DNA of 20,288 nucleotides, taken from NCBI GenBank assembly GCA_003118195.1, contig BEXV01001965.1, forward strand, positions 56,612 through 76,899, given 5' to 3'. The translations under genes and the position numbers were made by a program. The notes beneath the pieces were generated by a model that saw nothing but the letters and a program-made list of their open reading frames with translations, did not search any database and was not told the origin of the DNA. Position 1 is the first letter of the stretch. Each line of letters begins with the position of its first letter. The stretch is from Hemicentrotus pulcherrimus (taxonomy: Eukaryota > Echinodermata > Echinoidea > Camarodonta > Strongylocentrotidae). Below, piece after piece: positions 15,801-20,288 of the stretch.

Positions 15801-18550
15801 ATGCATAGATTGCCTCAAATAGCCAGCGCCTTAGACCGCGCGGCTATCTCGTACCGATTCCAAAGCTCGAAGTTTCTAGTAGTGTATATATTGAAATGGA
15901 TTCAAATGGCGACTTCGCGTGCTGGATACGGCTCTTTCTTTTACTTTTGCAATGTATTGGCACAAATTACTGCATTCAGATCTAAATCTGTAATATATTG
16001 CCAAAAAGTAAAAGAAGGGACATAACAGATTGTTTCTTACGAAGCTAGCTGCTGCGCAGGTTGCCCCGTGTATTGAGCTGCATAATACAGGTGAGTGAGC
16101 TGAAGACACGGGAGAGCTTTGGCCGGCAAAGTGCTTTGCGAAGGGCATAATTTATTGAGACTCAAAAAAAAAAAAAAAAAATTCAAAATCTCTTCCCTTC
16201 AAATTAGGAACGTAGTTTTACTTCTTATAGTAGATTCTATTCTTTGTTTTCATTATGAAATTCATGTTGAGACACAGAGATTTTTGAAAACCAATAAAAA
16301 GTTGCATTTTGAGGACTCAAAATATTCTGTACCTGTGTATACGACGCACCCCGACTTTTGAATTTTCCCGACGGTAAAAAAAGTGTGTCTTATACACGGA
16401 GATTTACGGTAAGCAATTTTTGATTAACCTTCAACAATGTTACCAATTGAGTCACTTTAAAGTGGGTTTACAGCACTTACAAAAATGCCCTAGTATGTCT
16501 AAACTCTCTGTGGAGGAAATACTCCACACGAGAATGCAAAGGCATGTTATTTTCAGTTTCTATTGTATACAAGAATATCATATCATATCAATCATATCAT
16601 ATCATTTACAGTAAGTTAACAGTCAATAAATAATCCCTTGGTTTCGCCCAAAGAGCCTGAAGAAAAGGTTCAGACAGGTTCATTTGATAAATATTGCACC
16701 GTTTGTAGACATGCACATTCAATATTGGTGCCAATTTGCAGAGGCAAAGCTCCTTTATTCAGTTCTTTAAAAGCACACTGTCCTACTTGTAGCTACTTGC
16801 TCCCTCTATACAGAAAATGTCCCAAATCGGTGCCTGTTGGTCCCCCATGATCCTCTTTTTCTTATGTTAAATGAGAGCTGAGTTAATGAGATAGCCACCT
16901 GTCACAGTGACCTCGATGGCTCGCTGGGCAGTCTAATCCCTTCTGGCTGAACTAGTAAAGTCTGCCTTTAACAGTGCTGGAGGGTGTTTCACTAGACTAA
17001 GATCAACTTTAAGTTGGAGGACTTTTTGAAAACATAGCATTCAACTATAGCAGGCTGTTCATGCCACTGTTTGATATCACTATTGTATGATCTTTCAATA
17101 ATATCTTTACCTTCAATGATGAATTATTAAAAATGTAAATTCTGTAGATTTCTGACCATGGTTCCTTGAGGGACCAATACCAATAAATGGTGAGAGCAAA
17201 CAGTGGCATTAAAGGCCTGCCATAGTTAAGTCTAACTTAAAGGCGATCTTAGTCTTTGTGAAACAACCCCTGTGCCAAGAAGAGTATTCCAAAGAACATA
17301 AAGAAGACAGTAAAGATATATTTTGATCATTCTCACCTCAATTTCTAACTCCTCGACTTGTTTTACATCTCTCCGAGGCTGCTCAGGTGTCCTGGGCGAT
17401 GGAGGAGAAATCTGAAATAGTTGAGAAGTCTCCTCTGACCCTTCAGAGGTCATCATCTGACCTTCGACCCTTTCATTTGACCTCCGGGCAGATAACTGAC
17501 TGACATCGTCTAAAAAGGAGAAAAGGAGCATAAATCAAAATGGGTGATTTCAATCCATTTTTTAATAAAGAGAGAGAGAGGGCCCAAAACGCTAATTCTT
17601 CTTTGACCGAGGTAAATAGTTCTGAGCTTATGACGGTACATGAGGATTTGACTAGCAATATAACCCATTAAGGCATGTTCAGATCTGAGCCCTGTCCAAA
17701 GAGTTGATCCAAATCAATCGCAAGTTTGCAATCTCCTACATTCATTAATGTACATATAGTTGCGATTAATATCAACTCTTTGTAAGACAGGGCCTTGGTG
17801 TGGTGACCCTGAATTAGCATTGTCTCCTAAAATTGGCACCAATATTCATCTTCAACTCTTTCATTCTCAAGAGATAATAACACTGATTCATCTATATGAA
17901 TTAAAATTACGTCAAAATTGTTAGTCTTAAAAACTGCCAATCTGTATAGGCCTGTATGAAAAAAGTGGTCATGAATTTCCACTTTGCATATTGCCAATTT
18001 AAAGCTTTAAAGCCTGTCTGCACTAGTTTGGCCAGGGGTATTAGACCTCCATGCAAGGTCACTGACAGGTGGTGATCTCATCAAATCAGCTCTCAATTGA
18101 CATAAGAAAAAGAGGATTATGGGGGACCAACAGGCACCAATAAGGCATTATTTGCTATATAGAGGGTGCAAGTAGTTGCAAGTAGTTACAAGTAGGACAG
18201 TAGGACAGTGGGGCATTAAAGTCTGTCTGCACTAGTTTGTCCAGTGGTATAGACCTCCCTGCAAGGTCACTGACAGGTAGTGATCTCATCAAATCAGCTC
18301 TCAATTTACATAAGAAAAAGGGGATCATGGGTGACCAACAGGCACCGATTAGGCATTGTTTGCTAAATCGAGGGCGCAAATAGTGGGGTTTTAAAGGAGA
18401 AAACTCACCTGGCGTTAATACCATGAAGGCACTCATGAATTCTTCATAAGACTGGACCCTATTGGCAAGGACCAGCTCTATGGCACTCTGGACGTGCTCT
18501 TCAGACTGGACATTGGTCCTGTTATCTCTCTGTTGAGGGGTGCCGTCCAT
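12724..18550 (-). CDS. IFTAP: Intraflagellar transport-associated protein (IFTAP, C11orf74/NWC) orthologue, six coding exons
   Basis: The six exons on the minus strand are 18550-18409, 17509-17337, 14934-14857, 14357-14138, 13235-13060 and 12837-12724 (stop TGA included). Every intron starts GT and ends AG, and the phases (1, 0, 0, 1, 0) agree, giving an open frame of 300 residues. From memory of the human protein (about 221 residues) I recognise an N-terminal helix ending in YEEF, then VDNYLD, an acidic stretch, PGEVE, and near the C-terminus DDVQPF and FDYDNVILT. Residues 48-160 are poorly conserved, acidic and probably disordered; there is no signal peptide or membrane segment. In mammals the protein binds the IFT-A complex and takes part in ciliary trafficking; that role is taken from the family. 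The ATG has A at -3 and G at +4, and an in-frame TAA lies seven codons upstream. The C-terminus after FDYDNV is shorter than in human. The introns are packed with MITEs and a SINE. Identity is confident; exact 5' and 3' UTRs are unknown. Confidence 0.85.
12889..13046 (+). mobile_element. GTTTCAC-type MITE, copy A, 3'-truncated
   Basis: It begins CTGGGCAGTGTTTCAC and continues TAAGATCAACTTTAAGTTGG, as in copies B and C. Later it shares TCACAAATCTACA, ATTTACA and TAATTCATT with copy C, up to the AATATTAT at about 13045. The right inverted end is missing, and exon 5 of IFTAP begins 14 bases further on. Confidence 0.65.
13060..13235 (-). CDS. IFTAP: IFTAP coding exon 5 with PGEVE motif
   Basis: 176 nt. 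The first two bases complete a GAA codon split with exon 4, and the exon leaves in phase 0. It encodes PGESLSLLDLYPGEVEAEDE, matching the LLLLPGEVE segment of vertebrate IFTAP, then a Ser/Thr/Pro-rich stretch ending ENNTNSE. The acceptor is TATCCTACAG|AACC and the donor CTGAG|GTAATG. A SINE tail lies about 10-15 bases upstream of the acceptor. A MITE remnant ends about 13 bases beyond the donor. A decayed duplicate of this exon is in the preceding intron. Confidence 0.83.
13246..13583 (-). mobile_element. tRNA-derived SINE in IFTAP intron 4
   Basis: On the minus strand, pol III box A TAGTCTAGTGG lies at 13574-13564 and fits the consensus. Box B at 13531-13521 reads GGTTCTATCCC, one mismatch from consensus. 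The body contains a terminal block with AGCGCTTTACAG-like and TATAGCGCTA motifs (plus strand 13273-13312). It ends in an (ATT)n tail (plus strand AATAATAATAAT, 13249-13259). An open frame of 91 codons across it is not a gene. The tail abuts the polypyrimidine tract of exon 5. Confidence 0.7.
13635..13748 (-). pseudogene. Decayed duplicate of IFTAP exon 5 inside intron 4
   Basis: Read on the minus strand, the acceptor GTCCTACAG|AATCAGAAGAGAG parallels exon 5's ATCCTACAG|AACCAGGAGAGAG. Further on, GGTCGAGGTGAA parallels GGTTGAGGCTGAA, and GTGTACACATAACTCTGCTA parallels GTGTTCACATAACTCAGCTC. The copy has a deletion and frameshift, so reading on from the acceptor in exon 5's phase hits a TAA. No matching donor is visible. 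It is best read as a tandemly duplicated exon that lost coding capacity. Confidence 0.72.
14138..14357 (-). CDS. IFTAP: IFTAP coding exon 4 with VDNYLD motif
   Basis: 220 nt, phase 0 to 1. It opens with VDNYLDEPDSESELLDDD, matching the VDNFLD-plus-acidic segment of vertebrate IFTAP. It continues through DFDNSSSKYVASFDAETETE to EAEGSIETSIG. The acceptor is CATCTTCCAG|GTTGAT and the donor ATTGGAG|GTTAGT. Confidence 0.82.
14404..14550. mobile_element. Small inverted-repeat element with GTCATTG/GACAAA motifs
   Basis: The left end GGGGAGCTTCTCACAGAACT with GTCATCAGTGACAAA faces a right end whose complement reads AGCTTGTTTCACAAAGCT with TCAATGACAAATGACAAAAC. TGACAAA/TTTGTCA recurs inside. It lies in IFTAP intron 3. 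The ends match only moderately. Confidence 0.45.
14829..14850 (+). repeat. (TCAAA)4 microsatellite
   Basis: Four tandem TCAAA units stand six bases from the exon 3 donor of IFTAP, on its intron side. Confidence 0.9.
14857..14934 (-). CDS. IFTAP: IFTAP coding exon 3
   Basis: 78 nt, 26 codons, phase 0 to 0, beginning ELGEDFIDERE and ending SSKYIQ. The acceptor is TTCCTCTTAG|GAG and the donor ATCCAG|GTAGAG. A (TCAAA)4 pentanucleotide repeat lies only six bases inside the intron from the donor. The exon is too short to stand out by open frame alone; it is called from splice signals, phase and acidic content. Confidence 0.72.
15060..15203. repeat. Inverted repeat in IFTAP intron 2
   Basis: TACGTCTTTGTGAAGTGCTT at about 15060 faces GGCGCTTTGCAAAGACGTA at about 15184, giving arms of roughly 18 bp with a few mismatches and a loop of about 105 bp. 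It may be a small fold-back element. The surrounding 15,000-15,660 region shows nothing else I recognise. Confidence 0.45.
15701..15770 (+). repeat. A-rich low-complexity block
   Basis: A run of A tracts broken by single G or C (AAAAAC and AAAGAAC units) lies between the left TIR of the TTACCG element and the tRNA-Leu-like sequence. Confidence 0.85.
15770..15856 (-). mobile_element. tRNA-Leu-like sequence (SINE head or tRNA pseudogene)
   Basis: On the minus strand, GCGCGGTCTAAGGCGCTGG at 15841-15823 is essentially a tRNA-Leu D-arm. An exact box B, GGTTCGATCC, lies at 15789-15780, with spacing that suits a long variable arm. The acceptor ends do not pair well and the anticodon arm is degraded, so a working tRNA is unlikely. 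Long T runs follow on the same strand (plus-strand A-rich block 15708-15770) and would act as pol III terminators. Confidence 0.6.
16576..16604 (+). repeat. (ATATC)n microsatellite
   Basis: Imperfect tandem ATATC/ATCAT units in IFTAP intron 2. Confidence 0.85.
16765..16972 (-). repeat. 200-bp repeat family, copy 3, inverted
   Basis: On the minus strand it reads AAAGGCAGACTTTACTAGTT, then GACAGGTGGCTATCTCATTA, AACATAAGAAAAAGAGGATC and GGGGGACCAACAGGCACC, ending GCAAGTAGCTACAAGTAGGA and TTTTAAAG. It is colinear with copies 1 and 2 and lies next to MITE copy B. Confidence 0.7.
16981..17271 (-). mobile_element. GTTTCAC-type MITE, copy B, full length
   Basis: The ends are inverted: GGGTGTTTCACTAGACTAAG on the left, and on the right the complement of GGGTTGTTTCACAAAGACTA. 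Both are followed by AAGATC and TTTAAGTTRGA. The interior read on the minus strand aligns with copy C (ATGCCACTGTTTGCTCTCAC, AATCTACAGAATTTACAT), so copy B is inverted relative to A and C. I could not find a convincing target-site duplication. Confidence 0.7.
17337..17509 (-). CDS. IFTAP: IFTAP coding exon 2
   Basis: 173 nt, entering in phase 1 and leaving in phase 0. The acceptor is CTTTTTAG|ACGATG and the donor ATTGAG|GTGAGA. It encodes a Ser/Glu/Pro-rich linker beginning DDVSQLSARR and ending VEELEIE. This is the least conserved part of the family, so it is supported by phase and splice signals rather than by similarity. Confidence 0.75.
17565..17580 (+). repeat. (AG)n microsatellite
   Basis: A short run of AG dinucleotides in IFTAP intron 1, about 60 bases upstream of the exon 2 acceptor as transcribed. 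Confidence 0.8.
17689..17794. mobile_element. 106-bp MITE with GCCCTGTC ends
   Basis: The left end is GCCCTGTCCAAAGAGTTGAT with AATCGCAA following. The right end is the complement of GGCCCTGTCTTACAAAGAGT with TTGAT and AATCGCAA following. The arms face each other across about 35 bp. It lies in IFTAP intron 1. Confidence 0.68.
18007..18214 (+). repeat. 200-bp repeat family, copy 1
   Basis: It starts TTAAAGCCTGTCTGCACTAG and runs through GGTCACTGACAGGTGGTGAT and CATAAGAAAAAGAGGAT to GCAAGTAGTTACAAGTAGGA and CATTAAAG. It is directly followed by copy 2 in the same orientation. The short TTTAAAG at each end and dispersed copies suggest a non-autonomous element. Two extra imperfect GTAGTTRCAA units near 18172-18193 are a small tandem expansion. 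Confidence 0.72.
18211..18396 (+). repeat. 200-bp repeat family, copy 2, adjoining exon 1 donor
   Basis: It starts TTAAAGTCTGTCTGCACTAG and is closely similar to copy 1 through ACCAACAGGCACCGAT. It ends TTTTAAAG only 12 bases from the IFTAP exon 1 donor (18408). The minus-strand open frame running on from exon 1 is through this repeat. Confidence 0.72.
18409..18550 (-). CDS. IFTAP: IFTAP coding exon 1
   Basis: 142 nt encode residues 1-47 plus the first base of codon 48. The product starts MDGTPQQRDN and holds the conserved helix (AIELVLANRVQSYEEF), the part I match to the human N-terminus. The donor reads CCAG|GTGAGT. The frame stays open past the donor into intron sequence for some 80 codons, but that part is repeat DNA (copy 2 of the 200-bp repeat). 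A plausible acceptor, TTTTATCCAG|TAAAG, lies 44 bases 5' of the ATG, so the coding exon may begin at 18594 after a 5' UTR intron. Confidence 0.82.
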
Positions 18551-18691
18551 TTTCCTGGTTGCTTCACCTTAATTGCTCCCTTTGGCTGGCTTTACTGGAT
18601 AAAACAGACGTCTATAGTATGAAAATACAAATTTAATAATTAAAAATTTTTATCTCATCAGCCGTTCCAAGAGTAAAAAACAAAGCAGCTA

Positions 18692-19353
18692 AGTGTTTCA
18701 CAAAGACTAAGATCAACTTTAAGTTGGACACTATGGCAGCCTTGTCATGCCACTGTTTGCTCTCACCATTCACTGGCATTGGTTTCTCAAGGAAGGTACC
18801 AAATTTCCAATCGTGGTCACAAATCTACAGAATTTACATTTTTCAATAATTCATTATTAGTAGTGCTGCCATCGACAAGCCTTCTGTCGACAACCTTGTC
18901 GATAAAAGTGCATTTTTACGGGAAGGCGACATGTCGACAGGGATAGTATATTGTCGACAAGAATCAACCCATTTATAGGCTTTACACGCACTTTGAATCA
19001 TTTTACAAACAACACTGTTTTTTATAACAAAACACTTTGGTTTTGTGTAATTTGTATTTCAAATTAGTGAACACAAACTCGAAATCGGTCATCTTACTTA
19101 CGGCTGCAGCAAATAAAAATCGTTTACGAACAATTGTTGGCATGCATGCCGGTGTTGGAAGGATTGCATTCTTCCAACCATCTGTCGACAATGTGTCGTT
19201 GTTGGCTAAAATTCAAGACGACATGTCGACAAAGATTTTTTTTTCTCGATGACAGCACTAATTATTAGAGGAAAAATATTATCTTAAGTGGCATTATACT
19301 GCCATATTTAGATCCAACTTAGGTCGATCTTGATCTTTGTTAGACACTCCCCA
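18692..19353 (+). mobile_element. GTTTCAC-type MITE, copy C, interrupted by a hAT MITE
   Basis: The left end is AGTGTTTCACAAAGACTAAG and the right end the complement of GGGGAGTGTCTAACAAAGAT. Removing the 400-bp hAT insertion and one target repeat leaves about 254 bp colinear with copy B. It lies upstream of the IFTAP start codon, so it is either in a 5' UTR intron or in the 5' flank. Confidence 0.7.
18861..19260. mobile_element. 400-bp hAT-type MITE with 8-bp target duplication
   Basis: The left end is TAGTGCTGCCATCGA and the right end the complement of TAGTGCTGTCATCGA. It is flanked on both sides by ATTATTAG (18853-18860 and 19261-19268), a perfect 8-bp duplication as expected of the hAT superfamily. 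Near both ends the palindromic motif TGTCGACA recurs (about 18884, 18932, 18953, 19182, 19224), as is usual for hAT subterminal transposase sites. It has no coding capacity; open frames of 62 and 71 codons are chance. The perfect target repeats suggest it is younger than its host MITE. Confidence 0.88.
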
Positions 19354-20109
19354 GTATACATGTACATGTATGTATGCAGTGACAAATTTCCACATTTAAT
19401 ATTTATGATTGAATTCTTGACTGATTTCAAAGTGCTTTGTGAGAGAAAAGTTTTAAAGAATAGTCCACTAAAAGGCACCAGTGGACTCCAAGGAGGTTAT
19501 TTGCAAGGGCTAAGGCTCCTTGTGAGCAGAAATGCGTGATTACGTATGTGAATTTGAGGTTTTGTATATAGCCCGAGCTATTTTGAAACGCTCTCTATGA
19601 TCTTGGCCGTTGAACAGCCGAGCACCACAAAAATGTGCATGCATGTCAAGTGCAGTGTATAATTACTATCATTTTACCTGCCAACATCTGAAAACGAGAA
19701 TTAAGAATTTTTAGCACGGTACAGTATGTCTTCAGAAATAAGAAATCTGTACCCTTATGAGCTGTTCGCACATGCAGCGGCAGTGTAACTAGCAATACAC
19801 AGTAAATCTGTGCAAAAAAGCGAATACGTGAACTCTCACATCATATATTATGCATATTTAAACATTAGCTTTTGTTACATATATTCTTAAGACCATTTGG
19901 GATAATACTACACACAAAAAAAATGTAGAGCCAGGTTATTCCTTCTTTATGCTATATTGCCCATGCATCTCCACATCTCTGCGAGTATACCAATACAAAC
20001 AACAGAAGCTCGCAGTGCAGTGCGGCCGTCACCAGCGGCTATACCACGCCAGTAATGGTGCACGCAGCGCCGCGACATATCTGCTGGAGCTAGAGGTCAT
20101 GGCAATGGG
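19354..20109. other. Unassigned 5' flank of IFTAP
   Basis: An 8-base stem-loop (AGTCCACT...AGTGGACT, 19462-19487) lies here, and a moderately CpG-rich patch at about 20,010-20,110. A 69-codon plus-strand open frame is not supported. Possible promoter or 5' UTR of IFTAP, unproven. Confidence 0.3.
19670..19690 (-). promoter_or_regulatory. Candidate 5' UTR splice donor of IFTAP
   Basis: GATGTTGGCAG|GTAAAATG on the minus strand (exon end 19678) is a good donor. It could pair with the acceptor TTTTATCCAG at 18595-18604, placing MITE copy C and the hAT element in a 5' UTR intron. The far boundary of such an exon is not visible. The moderately CpG-rich stretch at about 20,010-20,110 could be a promoter. 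Confidence 0.3.
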
Positions 20110-20288
20110 TGCACGCGTGAGGGCGTAATTGAGAAGAGGAAGACCAAAGATGTTGTGGAAGGAAGAAAACTGAGGTCACTAGGTTGCTCAGAATGATGAG
20201 GATCGAGGAATGTGCAGAAAAGAAAAGGAGAGAATGTCATCATGCAGGATAAAAGTGAATCATTGAATGATGATGAATAATTGGAAAT
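20110..20288 (+). mobile_element. Possible 3' end of a non-LTR retrotransposon
   Basis: The conceptual translation around 20130-20160 contains RRGRPKMLWKEEN, and further on DRGMCRKEKERM after a stop. This resembles the C-terminal RGRP..W tail of RTE/CR1-type reverse transcriptases. It is followed by TGAATGATGATGAATAAT, the kind of short tandem tail such elements carry. It has several stops and is dead. The window ends here. Confidence 0.42.

Larger units (their letters stand above)
15662..16412. mobile_element. TIR element with TTACCGTAAATC ends
   Basis: The left end is TTACCGTAAATCCCTGTGTA followed by TAAGACGCACCCCGACTTTTGA. The right end is the complement of TTACCGTAAATCTCCGTGTA followed by TAAGACACAC. 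A second, direct copy of GACGCACCCCGACTTTTGA lies at about 16348-16366, so the right end can form a hairpin by itself and may be a complete short MITE on its own. The element contains a tRNA-Leu-like sequence and a long A-rich block. No matching target duplication was found. Confidence 0.65.

Noticed and set aside
15770..15856. Functional tRNA-Leu gene
   Set aside because: Acceptor arms do not pair and the anticodon arm is degraded, although the D-arm and box B are good.
18155..18408. Continuation of the exon 1 frame to a 131-codon protein
   Set aside because: The sequence past 18409 is the 200-bp repeat. A strong donor and phase-matched exon 2 show it is intron, though an intron-retention product cannot be excluded.
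19003..19252. 62- and 71-codon open frames at the right side
   Set aside because: Both lie within the 400-bp hAT MITE, which has no coding relatives in sight.

Overview
This is a eukaryotic, intron-bearing, AT-rich window crowded with decayed transposons. There is no operon structure, and the only gene I can defend is split into six coding exons with canonical GT/AG borders. The repeat content (Tc1/mariner, PIF/Harbinger, P-like and hAT DNA transposons, many short terminal-inverted-repeat elements, tRNA-derived SINEs) and the gene suggest an invertebrate animal. A marine deuterostome such as an echinoderm is my best guess, but it is inferred from repeat style and not proven.

Left part (about 1-12,100): no intact gene is visible. 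The extreme left end is homopolymer T then 15 G and looks like an assembly edge. After it come broken Tc1-like transposase pieces (100-340, 1290-1800, 2340-2540, 5345-5835, 5945-6490, 7000-7190, 7960-8434, 8925-9255). Interleaved with them are Harbinger (HARBI1-like) pieces (3381-3660, 5041-5335, 6930-6985, 7660-7940, 9540-10090). Two copies of one Harbinger-then-Tc1 chimera (about 5070-5835 and 7681-8434) share the same internal junction. A third copy carries only the Tc1 half. P-element/THAP9-like fragments lie at 10331-10865 and 11420-11830. Other items are a coding-like 39/45-bp minisatellite (2866-3070), a 285-bp direct repeat pair ending in AATAAA (974-1268 and 4343-4628), and an 83-bp near-perfect hairpin (10118-10200).

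Right part (12,724-18,550, minus strand): a six-exon gene for a 300-residue acidic protein. I recognise it as the orthologue of intraflagellar transport-associated protein (IFTAP; human C11orf74/NWC), from the patterns VDNYLD, PGEVE and DDVQPF...FDYDNVILT and from the N-terminal helix ending YEEF. All splice phases agree. Its introns are filled with mobile elements: a tRNA-derived SINE, three copies of a GTTTCAC-ended MITE, a 400-bp hAT MITE with a perfect 8-bp target duplication nested in one of them, three copies of a roughly 200-bp repeat, and a TIR element containing a tRNA-Leu-like sequence. Several of these stop within 25 bp of a splice site. Intron 4 also holds a decayed duplicate of exon 5 with its own splice acceptor.

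Far right (18,595-20,288): upstream flank of the IFTAP gene with a possible 5' UTR splice pair. The last ~190 bp resemble the 3' end of a non-LTR retrotransposon. I see no undescribed defence-type system. The most interesting signals are the duplicated pseudo-exon, the element-bounded exons and the amplified Harbinger-Tc1 chimera.
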